This document shows, piece by piece, positions 14,802-22,493 of a stretch of 60,314 bases of DNA. How positions within the stretch are numbered: position 1 is the first letter of the stretch; each line of letters begins with the position of its first letter. The position numbers and the translations under genes were made by a program. Under the pieces are notes generated by a model, which made no database searches, was not told where the DNA came from, and saw only the letters and a list, made by a program, of their open reading frames with translations. The DNA is taken from NCBI GenBank assembly GCA_017465665.1, contig JAFTVU010000048.1:1-60314 (forward strand), given 5' to 3'. Origin of the DNA: Oscillospiraceae bacterium. Lineage in GTDB: Bacteria; Bacillota; Clostridia; Oscillospirales; Ruminococcaceae.

Positions 14802-17135
14802 ATGGCAATGATTACAATGATCAAAAAGCGCGATGGCAGACAGGTCGCGTTCAATATCGAAAAGATCGCAGGTGCGATATTCAAGGCTGCACAGGTAGTA
14901 GGCGGCAATGACTACAACGAGTCCATGGAGCTTGCCGATAAGGTGTGCCAGCGCCTTTCCGTTGAGATCATCGGCAGAAATCCCTCTGTTGAAGAGGTAC
15001 AAGATATGGTAGAGAAAGTCCTCGTTGAGGAGGGCCATGCAAAGACCGCAAAGGCATATATCCTGTACCGTGCTGAGCGTACCAGAGTGCGTGAGATGGA
15101 CTCCACACTGATGCGTACCTATGAGGATCTGACATTCAAGTCCGCCAGCGACTGCGATATCAAGCGCGAGAACGCAAATATCGACGGCGATACCGCTATG
15201 GGTACTATGCTGAAGTACGGCTCTGAGGGTGCAAAGCAGTTCAACGAGATGTACGTGCTCGATCCTGCACACTCCGCTGCACATATCAACGGCGATATCC
15301 ACATCCACGATCTGGATTTCCTTACACTTACAACTACATGCTGCCAGATAGACCTGCTGAAGCTGTTCCACGGCGGCTTCTCCACAGGCCACGGTCATCT
15401 GCGCGAGCCTAACGATATCACCAGCTATGCGGCTCTTGCCTGCATCGCTATCCAGTCCAACCAGAACGATCAGCACGGCGGTCAGTCTGTGCCGAACTTC
15501 GATTATGCGATGGCTGAGGGCGTTGCAAAGACATTCCGCCACCTGTATATCCGCAACCTCGCAAAGGCTGTATGCTTCAACGAGGGCAGAACTGATTTCC
15601 TTGAGGCAACAGAGGAATTCAAGAAGCTGTGCGAGCAGGTAGAGGCTGAAACAGGCCTTGTTCCCAAGCTGAATGACAATGATGATTACAAATCCAAGGA
15701 GTGGGAGATCGCCGCAGGCAAATACGGCGAAAAGTTCAACACCCTGCAGGATACCGCTGAAAAGCTGGCAGAGCAGGAGACAGACCGCGCAACATATCAG
15801 GCAATGGAGGCTCTCATCCACAATCTCAACACCATGAACTCCCGTGCAGGTGCGCAGAATCCTTTCTCCTCCATCAACTATGGTACAGATACCTCCGCTG
15901 AGGGACGTATGGTTACCCGCAACGTTATGCTTGCTACAGAAGCAGGTCTCGGCAATGGTGAAACACCCATATTCCCCATCCATATCTTCAAGGTAAAGGA
16001 GGGCGTGAACTACAACGAGGGCGATCCCAACTACGATCTGTTCAAGCTGGCTTGCCGCGTTTCCGCAAAGCGCCTGTTCCCGAACTTCTCCTTTATCGAC
16101 GCTCCGTTCAACCTCCAGTACTACAAGGAGGGTGATTACAACACCGAGGTAGCTTACATGGGCTGCCGTACAAGAGTTATCGGTAACGTACACGATCCCG
16201 AGCGTGAGATCGTTACAGGCAGAGGTAACCTGAGCTTCACCTCCATCAACCTGCCCAGACTCGGTATCGAGGCAGGCGGAGATATCGAAAAGTTCTACCG
16301 CAGCCTTGACGAGAAGATGAACATGGTCATCGATCAGCTTCTGTTCCGCTTCAAGATCCAGTGCGACAAGTATGTAAAGAACTACCCGTTCCTTATGGGA
16401 CAGGGCGTGTGGATAGATTCCGAAAACCTGAGCTACACCGATAATATCGGTGAGGTGCTCAAGCACGGTACTCTTTCCATCGGCTTCATCGGACTTGCCG
16501 AGTGTCTCAAGGCGCTCATCGGCGTTCACCACGGCGAGAGCGAGGAGGCTCAGAAGCTGGGTCTGGAGATCATCACCCACATGAGAAAGCGCCTTGACGA
16601 GGAGTCCGAGAAGACAAAGCTGAACTTCAGCCTGCTTGCAACTCCCGCAGAGGGTCTTTCAGGCCGTTTCGTACGCATGGACAAGAAGAAGTACGGCGAG
16701 ATCGAGGGCGTTACAGACCGCGATTACTATACAAACTCTTTCCACATTCCCGTATATTACAGCCTGAGCGCATTCAGAAAGATCAGACTTGAAGCTCCCT
16801 ATCATGCGCTTACAAACGCAGGTCACATCAGCTATGTGGAGCTTGACGGCGATCCCCTGAAGAACCTTGACGCATTCGAGCAGATAGTCCGCTGCATGAA
16901 AGAGAGCGGCATCGGCTACGGCTCTATCAACCACCCCGTTGACCGTGACCCGATTTGTGGCTTCACAGGTATCATCGATGATGAGTGCCCCTGCTGCCAC
17001 CGCCGCGAGGATGAGGTGAAGTTCGAGCGTATCCGCCGTATCACAGGCTACCTTGTAGGTACACTGGACCGCTTCAACAATGCAAAGCGTGCAGAGGAAT
17101 CGCAGAGAGTAAAGCACGGTATCACTAACGACTAA
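14802..17135 (+). CDS. nrdD: Anaerobic ribonucleoside-triphosphate reductase (class III)
   Basis: This 777-residue enzyme reduces ribonucleoside triphosphates to deoxy forms without oxygen. Residues 1-95 form an ATP-cone allosteric domain (KKRDGRQVAFNIEKI). The large barrel follows with typical segments such as HIHDLDFLTLTTTCCQIDL and RGNLSFTSINLPRLGIEAGG. A zinc site (CGFTGIIDDECPCC) lies near residues 715-730. The glycyl-radical loop RRITGYLVG near the C-terminus puts the radical glycine at about 749. The ATG at 14802 follows ACAAGGAGAG. Its activase nrdG follows after a terminator-like hairpin. Anaerobic growth is implied. Confidence 0.97.
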   Translation: MAMITMIKKRDGRQVAFNIEKIAGAIFKAAQVVGGNDYNESMELADKVCQRLSVEIIGRNPSVEEVQDMVEKVLVEEGHAKTAKAYILYRAERTRVREMDSTLMRTYEDLTFKSASDCDIKRENANIDGDTAMGTMLKYGSEGAKQFNEMYVLDPAHSAAHINGDIHIHDLDFLTLTTTCCQIDLLKLFHGGFSTGHGHLREPNDITSYAALACIAIQSNQNDQHGGQSVPNFDYAMAEGVAKTFRHLYIRNLAKAVCFNEGRTDFLEATEEFKKLCEQVEAETGLVPKLNDNDDYKSKEWEIAAGKYGEKFNTLQDTAEKLAEQETDRATYQAMEALIHNLNTMNSRAGAQNPFSSINYGTDTSAEGRMVTRNVMLATEAGLGNGETPIFPIHIFKVKEGVNYNEGDPNYDLFKLACRVSAKRLFPNFSFIDAPFNLQYYKEGDYNTEVAYMGCRTRVIGNVHDPEREIVTGRGNLSFTSINLPRLGIEAGGDIEKFYRSLDEKMNMVIDQLLFRFKIQCDKYVKNYPFLMGQGVWIDSENLSYTDNIGEVLKHGTLSIGFIGLAECLKALIGVHHGESEEAQKLGLEIITHMRKRLDEESEKTKLNFSLLATPAEGLSGRFVRMDKKKYGEIEGVTDRDYYTNSFHIPVYYSLSAFRKIRLEAPYHALTNAGHISYVELDGDPLKNLDAFEQIVRCMKESGIGYGSINHPVDRDPICGFTGIIDDECPCCHRREDEVKFERIRRITGYLVGTLDRFNNAKRAEESQRVKHGITND

Positions 17136-17173
17136 TTAAGGCTGTCGATACATCGGCATAAAAGTTATCAGCT

Positions 17174-17206
17174 AAGCCGCCGCGGAATATACTGCGGCGG
17201 CTTTTT
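17174..17206 (+). terminator. Intrinsic terminator between nrdD and nrdG
   Basis: AAGCCGCCGC (17174-17183) pairs with GCGGCGGCTT (17194-17203), followed by a T5 tract (17202-17206). The nrdG ribosome binding site follows immediately, so readthrough would control nrdG output. Confidence 0.85.
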
Positions 17207-17220
17207 AAAGGAGTATTTCC

Positions 17221-17724
17221 ATGGAAATAAGAATTGCAGGAACAGTGCAGGATTCCATCGTTGACGGGCCGGGTCTGCGATATGTCGTGTTCACACAGGG
17301 CTGTCCCCACAGATGCGAGGGCTGCCACAACCCCGAGACCCATGATTTCAGCGGCGGTAAGCTCACCGATACGGACAGGCTGTATGAGGAGTGCACAGAA
17401 AATCCGCTCACAAAGGGCGTGACCTTTTCGGGCGGCGAGCCGTTCTGTCAGGCAGAGGCTCTGTACGAGCTGGGCTGCCGTCTCAAAGAGCGCGGCTACC
17501 ACCTGATGTCCTACAGCGGCTGGACCTTTGAGGAGCTGCAGAAAAAGGCAGAGAACGAGGAATACGTGGGCAAGCTGCTGAGTATACTCGATATACTGGT
17601 GGACGGCAGGTTTGAGCTTGCAAACCGCTCTCTCATGCTGACCTACCGCGGCAGCACCAATCAGCGCCTGATAGACGTGCAGAAGAGCCTTGCTGAAAAT
17701 CGTGTGACAGAGGTTGAAATATAA
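17221..17724 (+). CDS. nrdG: Anaerobic ribonucleotide reductase activating protein
   Basis: The product is 167 residues, a compact radical SAM activase. The 4Fe-4S motif C-x3-C-x2-C is in TQGCPHRCEGCHNPET (about residues 28-40), followed by FSGGEPF, the SAM-binding GGE motif. It makes the glycyl radical on NrdD. The start ATG at 17221 follows AAAGGAGTATTTCC. It lies 85 bp downstream of nrdD behind a strong terminator hairpin; no separate promoter is obvious in the gap, so it is probably expressed by partial readthrough. Confidence 0.96.
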   Translation: MEIRIAGTVQDSIVDGPGLRYVVFTQGCPHRCEGCHNPETHDFSGGKLTDTDRLYEECTENPLTKGVTFSGGEPFCQAEALYELGCRLKERGYHLMSYSGWTFEELQKKAENEEYVGKLLSILDILVDGRFELANRSLMLTYRGSTNQRLIDVQKSLAENRVTEVEI

Positions 17725-17745
17725 CGATTTGTGTGATATACTTAT

Positions 17746-17894
17746 AAATTGGAATTTATCGGTGCGTAAATAAATTTGAAACGGTGTAGGGGCGACCTGT
17801 GGTCGCCCGTGATAAATGCGTTATTGCACGGGCGGATATGGAATCCGCCCCTACGATCATCTGTTAATTAGATCGTACCGATAAATTATAATTT
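17746..17894. repeat. MITE-like palindromic repeat element, about 149 bp
   Basis: Terminal inverted repeats at 17746-17766 and 17874-17894 match at 18 of 21 positions (right end read inward: AAATTATAATTTATCGGTAC). Inside, GTAGGGGCG (17786-17794) and CGCCCCTAC (17846-17854) form a second perfect pair, with further hairpins such as CGACCTGTGGTCG. It contains no gene. A related end occurs at 41621-41640 and a related internal hairpin at 22435-22455, which supports a dispersed family. Confidence 0.75.
17864..17892 (+). promoter_or_regulatory. Possible promoter made by the repeat's right end
   Basis: TATAAT (17887-17892) lies within the right terminal repeat, with TTAATT (17864-17869) 17 bp upstream. 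The predicted start point would fall about 15 nt before the TTG start of the next gene. Confidence 0.4.
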
Positions 17895-17913
17895 ACACCA
17901 AAAGGGGAAAGCA

Positions 17914-19539
17914 TTGAAAAGATATAAAAGATTCCTTGCCGCGGCGATGGCGGCATGTATGTGTATAACAACATTCAGCGGCTGCTCTGAGGACGACGGC
18001 AGCGGCGGAATATTCAAATATGATATCTCGTATAATCCAGGCAGCCTTGATCCGCAGACAGCAGCGGACGCAAATTCCGATCTGCTGATATCCAATATCT
18101 ACATGGGTCTGCTTACCGCCAACCCCGATGGAAGTCTGGGCGAGGGCGTTGCGGAGGATTACATAGTTTCCGATGATGGTCTGGTGTATACGTTCAGACT
18201 GCGTCAGGATGTGTTCTGGATAGACAGCGGCGAGTTCGAGGCACAGTGCACGGCGAATGATTTCGTGTTTGCGTTCCAGCGCCTGTTCGACCCTGACACC
18301 CGCGCCGCAAGAGCCTCCGAGTACTACTGCATAAAGAACGCAGAGCAGGTGAACCGCGGCTATATACCCATCGTAAGCGAGATAGGCGTAAGGGCGCTGG
18401 GGGATTTCGAGCTGGAGATAACTCTCAGCTACCCGAATCCGCAGTTCCCGACATTGCTCACAAAATCTCCTGCCATGCCCTGCAATGAGGAGTATTTCAT
18501 CAGGGCACAGGGAAAGTACGGGCTTGACGCGGAAAACACGCCCTCAAACGGGGATTTCTACATCCGCACCTGGGATTACGACCCCTACACCATAACCGAT
18601 AACAACCACATCATCCTGCGCCGCAATTACAAGACCAGCGAGCGTGATCAGGTGTTCCCACAGGGACTCAACTTCTTCATCGTGGATGAAAAGGGCTTCC
18701 TTTCGGATTTCCTCAGCGGCACTACAAGCTGTATCGCAGTGACCGACGAGCAGGCTGAGAGCATCACGGGCGAGTATACCGTAAGCTCCTACAGCAATAT
18801 CTCGGTTGGACTTACATTCAACACCGATTACGAGCTGTTCACAAACACGGGCTTTCGTCAGGCGCTGGCGTGCCTTGTTTCCCACGAGGATATGTCACAG
18901 GCGCTGTCCCATTACGAGCTTTCTGACGGCGTAGTGCCGCAGGAGGTCACCCTGCTGGATAAGTCCTACCGTGAATACGCAGGCGAAAGCGCAAAGTACA
19001 CCTATAACGAGGCCGATGCGAAGAAGTTCTACACCCTTGCAGAGCCCTCCATCGACAAGGAGCAGCTTGTCGGCGCACGCATAATCATGTCCGATGATAC
19101 CACACAGGAAGCTGTTTCCTATATCATGCAGGAGTGGCAGCGCGTGTTCGGATTTTACTGCGTGGTGCAGCAGCTCTCTCAGGAGGAGTACGACAAGCGC
19201 CTGCAGGAGGGTGATTACGAGATAGCCGTTGTGGAGCTTACAGGCGGCTACAACAGCCCCGAAGCCTACCTGAAGCCATTCACACGAAACAGCAGCGAGA
19301 ACGTCACAGGCTACCACAGCACCGATTTCGAGCGGCTGATGACCCGCGCGGGCAGGGCAGTGGAGCTCAGCGAGAGCGCAGACCTCTATGTTCAGGCGGA
19401 GAGGCTACTGCTGAGTGAGGCGATATTCATTCCGCTGTGCTACAAGAATGAGTATTTCTTTATCGAAGAGGACGCCCGTGATATCTACTACAACCCCTTT
19501 ACGAAATCAGTGGATTTCAGCAAGGCAAAGACAGAATAA
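17914..19539 (+). CDS. Oligopeptide/solute ABC transporter substrate-binding lipoprotein (SBP family 5)
   Basis: This 541-residue lipoprotein has lipobox FSGC (cysteine about 24) after a basic signal. It shows OppA-family landmarks: NPGSLDPQTAADANSDLLISNIYMGL near the N-terminus, EGVAEDYIVSDDGLVYTFRLR, TANDFVFAFQR, and the late WQRVFGFY region. It would capture peptides or similar solutes outside the cell. Translation appears to begin at a TTG (17914) because AAAAGGGGAAAGCA sits just ahead and no ATG fits. No permease or ATPase genes are adjacent, so it must work with a transporter encoded elsewhere. Its upstream DNA is a repeat element. Confidence 0.9.
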   Translation: MKRYKRFLAAAMAACMCITTFSGCSEDDGSGGIFKYDISYNPGSLDPQTAADANSDLLISNIYMGLLTANPDGSLGEGVAEDYIVSDDGLVYTFRLRQDVFWIDSGEFEAQCTANDFVFAFQRLFDPDTRAARASEYYCIKNAEQVNRGYIPIVSEIGVRALGDFELEITLSYPNPQFPTLLTKSPAMPCNEEYFIRAQGKYGLDAENTPSNGDFYIRTWDYDPYTITDNNHIILRRNYKTSERDQVFPQGLNFFIVDEKGFLSDFLSGTTSCIAVTDEQAESITGEYTVSSYSNISVGLTFNTDYELFTNTGFRQALACLVSHEDMSQALSHYELSDGVVPQEVTLLDKSYREYAGESAKYTYNEADAKKFYTLAEPSIDKEQLVGARIIMSDDTTQEAVSYIMQEWQRVFGFYCVVQQLSQEEYDKRLQEGDYEIAVVELTGGYNSPEAYLKPFTRNSSENVTGYHSTDFERLMTRAGRAVELSESADLYVQAERLLLSEAIFIPLCYKNEYFFIEEDARDIYYNPFTKSVDFSKAKTE

Positions 19540-19548
19540 GGTGATAAA

Positions 19549-20061
19549 ATGAACGACGCCCTTGAAGCACTTTCAAAGGATGAGCTGATACAGCTTATCG
19601 GTATCTATTCCAAGAACTGGCTCGCCATGGACGGCGTGTGGTTTCAGTCGGTGGAGCAGAAGCTCGGCATGGACGAAGCCATGCACCACGACGCCGAAGC
19701 TTGGCGCAGATTTACCGTTATCGAGGCAAGGCGCATAAAGGAGTTCCTGAAGCTGCCCGAAAACAGCGGCATCGAGGGTCTTGCAAAGGCGCTGAAGCTC
19801 AGGTTTTACGCAAACATCAACGATGACAGGATAGAGATAAACGGCAATACCCTGACCTACACCGCCGTTGACTGCCGTGTTCAGACAGCGCGCAGCCGCA
19901 AGGGTATGGAGCTGCACCCCTGCAAGTCTGTGGGTATCATCGAGTACACGGGCTTTGCACAGGCTATCGACAGCCGCTTCACCTGCGAGTGCGTAAGCTG
20001 CTACCCCGATATCACAGATGACTCCTGCTGCTGCAAGTGGAGGTTCACGCTGAACGAATGA
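19549..20061 (+). CDS. DUF6125 family cytosolic protein
   Basis: The product is 170 residues. The N-terminal helical part contains LSKDELIQLIGIYSKNWLAMDGVWF and the later EARRIKEFLKLPENSGIEGLAKAL. The C-terminal half has conserved cysteines in CRVQTARSRKGMELHPCKSVG, FTCECVSCYPD and CCCKWRF. This combination matches DUF6125, related to the fold of L-2-amino-thiazoline-4-carboxylate hydrolase. The cysteine spacing could hold a metal, which is inference. It has no signal peptide. It lies 9 bp after the SBP gene and overlaps the LRR gene by 4 nt. Confidence 0.75.
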   Translation: MNDALEALSKDELIQLIGIYSKNWLAMDGVWFQSVEQKLGMDEAMHHDAEAWRRFTVIEARRIKEFLKLPENSGIEGLAKALKLRFYANINDDRIEINGNTLTYTAVDCRVQTARSRKGMELHPCKSVGIIEYTGFAQAIDSRFTCECVSCYPDITDDSCCCKWRFTLNE

Positions 20062-20978
20062 ACGCTGAAATGACTTCTCTCATCAATGTGCTGAGAGCCA
20101 TATCCGAAAAGGCAGGAAGCCGCTCGGGCAATGTGTTTCAGGCGGCTGTAAACGGACGTGTCAGGCTGGGAGAGCGCTGGTACGATACCTCTGCTACAAG
20201 TCTGAATCTATATAAAAAGGGGCTGACCGATGAAGACGCTGCAAGGCTGAAGCATTTCCGTCAGCTGCGTGAGCTTAACATCGGCGGCAACGGTATAACG
20301 GATATCTCGTTCGTTAAGGAGCTGCCGCAGCTGCGCTCGCTTTCGATACATAACAACGATATAACAGACCTTTTTCCGCTCAGCGCACTGACAGAGCTTA
20401 CTGAGCTGATAGCAGGCGGAAATCCCGTTAAGCACTACGGCGTTATTTCACAGCTTACTTCGCTGGTGCACCTTAATCTGTACAATGCAGGCGTTGCGGA
20501 TATCCGCTTTATTGCGCCATTGAAGCGCCTGCGGATACTGTACGCGCCCAAAAACGATATCAGCGATATCTCGGTATTGTCGCAGCTGCCGAAGCTAAGG
20601 CAGATAAACCTCGGTTCAAACCGCGTGCGTGATATCTCGGTGCTTTCAGCGCATACAGAGCTTGAGATACTGGAGCTGTACAATTCCTCGCTCCCGACAG
20701 AAAGCACGAATGATATCACAGATATATCGCCGCTGAGGGGGCTTACAAAGCTGAGGAGACTGAATCTGAAATACAATTCCGTATCGGATATATCGGCGCT
20801 GTCTGCCATGACTCAGCTGCATGAGCTTAATCTCAGCCACAATCTGATAACAGATTTTTCGCCGCTTGAGGGAAAGGATATCAGGATACTCTATACCGAT
20901 GGAAATCCAAGATGTGTCCCTCAGCCGCAGAGCGGAACATTTCTGCAAATGCTGAAGAATATCTTCCCGAAGCTATGA
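20058..20978 (+). CDS. Leucine-rich repeat protein, SDS22/internalin-like, cytosolic
   Basis: The product is 306 residues. After about 60 unassigned residues it holds roughly ten LRR units of 20-22 residues with the pattern L-x-x-L-x-x-L-x-L-x-x-N-x-I-x-D-I-S, for example LRELNIGGNGITDISFV, LRQINLGSNRVRDISVL and LHELNLSHNLITDFSPL. There is no signal peptide or wall anchor, so unlike internalins it should remain in the cytosol and bind a protein partner. The start ATG at 20058 overlaps the stop of the DUF6125 gene (ATGA), so the two proteins may act together. A terminator follows directly. Confidence 0.85.
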   Translation: MNAEMTSLINVLRAISEKAGSRSGNVFQAAVNGRVRLGERWYDTSATSLNLYKKGLTDEDAARLKHFRQLRELNIGGNGITDISFVKELPQLRSLSIHNNDITDLFPLSALTELTELIAGGNPVKHYGVISQLTSLVHLNLYNAGVADIRFIAPLKRLRILYAPKNDISDISVLSQLPKLRQINLGSNRVRDISVLSAHTELEILELYNSSLPTESTNDITDISPLRGLTKLRRLNLKYNSVSDISALSAMTQLHELNLSHNLITDFSPLEGKDIRILYTDGNPRCVPQPQSGTFLQMLKNIFPKL

Positions 20979-20986
20979 ATACAAAA

Positions 20987-21019
20987 AGACCTCCGTTTCC
21001 TGCGGAGGTCCTTGTTTTT
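20987..21019. terminator. Bidirectional terminator
   Basis: AGACCTCCG and CGGAGGTCC flank a short loop, with an A5 run on one side and TTGTTTTTT on the other. It separates the convergent LRR gene and the minus-strand ABC importer. Confidence 0.8.
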
Positions 21020-21600
21020 TATACAGTGTCAAGGCGGATTATTTCCTGCGCCAGTCTTTCACATTCAGTGATATCGTGAGTTACCATTATCACCGTCCTG
21101 CCGATGGTCTTTTCCCTTACGCGGCTGATGACCAGCTCCTTTGTGCTTTCGTCCAGACCCTTGAACGGCTCATCCAGAAACAGCACGTCATACTCCGCAA
21201 GCAGCGCTCTCAGCAGAGCAACACGGCGCTTCATGCCCCCGCTCAGCTCCTTTACGGGCTTGTTTTCACAGCCATGAAGACCCAGTGCAGCAAGCTCCGA
21301 ATCTATCTCGGCAGGTGAGAAGCGCCTGCCCGTCACCAGCCTTATGTTGCCGCCTGCCGTGAGGTTCTCACACAGCCTGTTCTCCTGAAACACCGCACTG
21401 CGTCTGAAAGCAGTGGCAGGCTCTATAGCTCCGCTATCGGGAGCAAGCACGCCCATCAGTACGGCAAGAAGCGTGGATTTTCCGCAGCCCGATGGACCCA
21501 TCACCGCCGTAAAGCTGCCATCACTGAATGTATGGGAGAAGTTCACCAGCACCTGCTTTTCGCCGAAGCTCTTGCAGATATCAGTTGCTTTAAGCTCCAT
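21019..21600 (-). CDS. ABC importer ATP-binding subunit (SsuB/TauB/ThiZ type)
   Basis: This 193-residue ATPase has Walker A GPSGCGKST, signature LSGGMKRR, Walker B VLFLDEPFKGLD and the switch MVTHDITECERLA. It is at the short end for the family (usually about 240), because the C-terminus stops soon after the H-loop. The ATG at 21600 follows TAAGGAGGTTGGAC and gives the normal start; the longer frame overlaps the permease. As last gene of a four-gene minus-strand operon it powers the permease and binding lipoprotein encoded upstream. Confidence 0.9.
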   Translation of the reverse strand: MELKATDICKSFGEKQVLVNFSHTFSDGSFTAVMGPSGCGKSTLLAVLMGVLAPDSGAIEPATAFRRSAVFQENRLCENLTAGGNIRLVTGRRFSPAEIDSELAALGLHGCENKPVKELSGGMKRRVALLRALLAEYDVLFLDEPFKGLDESTKELVISRVREKTIGRTVIMVTHDITECERLAQEIIRLDTV

Positions 21601-21611
21601 GTCCAACCTCC

Positions 21612-22373
21612 TTACATCCTCTGCACACGGCGGACTATAACATCCACCAGTGCCATGAACAGCTTCTCGCATATAAAGCTCAGCAGGATTATCACCAGCG
21701 TCCATGCGAAAAGATTGCCCGTTTCAAGGTACACCTTTGACATATACAGCTTCTCACCGATAGAGCCGTCAGGCACGCCGATGACCTCCGCCGCAATGCC
21801 GCTTTTCCAGCACAGACCCATAGCCAGCCTGCACGCCGAGCGGAAATACGGTAGCAGCTGCGAAAGATAAATTCCCACAAAGCGTCTGCCTGCCGGTATC
21901 TCAAACACCTCTGCCATGGTCTTCAGCTTGCCGTCAAGGCTGTCTATGCCCTCAAGCATATTTGAGTATACGATAGGAATTGCGATAAGCACGGATATCA
22001 GCACGGAAAGATTGCGCGAGCTTATCCAGATGAGCGCCAGAATGGTGAAGCTTGCCACGGGAATTGATTTCATCGCGGATATCAGCGGTGAGAAAAGATG
22101 GCGGAAGAACGCTGACTTTCCCGAAAGCGCCGCAAGCGCCGTTCCGATAAGAAGTCCGATGAAGAAGCCGCTCAGTATCCTTATCATGGAAAAGCCGAGG
22201 CTCTTGAGGAATTCCGCGGAGGGTATCAGCTCCCACAGCCTCTGCGCGACCTCAACAGGGGAGGCGAGCAGTATATGCAGATTATCTATCTTTAAGCTCA
22301 GAAGCATCGCAGTGACCTGCCATGCCACCAGCCAGAACAGCACGCAAGCCGCTGTTATCAGCCGTTTTTTCAT
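21612..22373 (-). CDS. ABC importer permease (SsuC/TauC/ThiX type)
   Basis: This 253-residue permease has about six membrane helices and the cytoplasmic coupling loop seen in this family (EVFEIPAGRRFVGIYLSQLLPYF near residues 165-187, an EAA-type loop). The ATG at 22373 is preferred because AAAGGAGG is then spaced 6 nt; an ATG at 22379 directly abuts that site. It is followed at 11 bp by the ATPase. A 120-bp gap upstream, holding a repeat-derived hairpin, separates it from the substrate-binding gene. Confidence 0.9.
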   Translation of the reverse strand: MKKRLITAACVLFWLVAWQVTAMLLSLKIDNLHILLASPVEVAQRLWELIPSAEFLKSLGFSMIRILSGFFIGLLIGTALAALSGKSAFFRHLFSPLISAMKSIPVASFTILALIWISSRNLSVLISVLIAIPIVYSNMLEGIDSLDGKLKTMAEVFEIPAGRRFVGIYLSQLLPYFRSACRLAMGLCWKSGIAAEVIGVPDGSIGEKLYMSKVYLETGNLFAWTLVIILLSFICEKLFMALVDVIVRRVQRM

Positions 22374-22428
22374 GCTCATCCTCCTTTGCTGAAGTGCACT
22401 GACGTATGCGAAGCACCGTCATAAATAC

Positions 22429-22459
22429 GTGCATGGGCGACCAATGGCCGCCCGTACAC
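22429..22459. repeat. GC-rich hairpin related to the 17.8-kb repeat
   Basis: GGGCGACCAATGGCCGCCCGT closely resembles GGGCGACCTGTGGTCGCCCGT inside the element at 17.8 kb and can fold on itself. It lies between the binding-protein and permease genes. Confidence 0.5.
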
Positions 22460-22493
22460 TTGTTCTGTCTGTTTTGTTCAGTTGCTTTTTCTC

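Noticed and set aside
14796-16580. 594-codon open frame on the minus strand opposite nrdD
   Set aside because: It lies antisense to a clearly recognised enzyme, has Cys/His/Leu-rich shadow composition, no ribosome binding site and no family likeness. Codon bias of nrdD explains the open frame.
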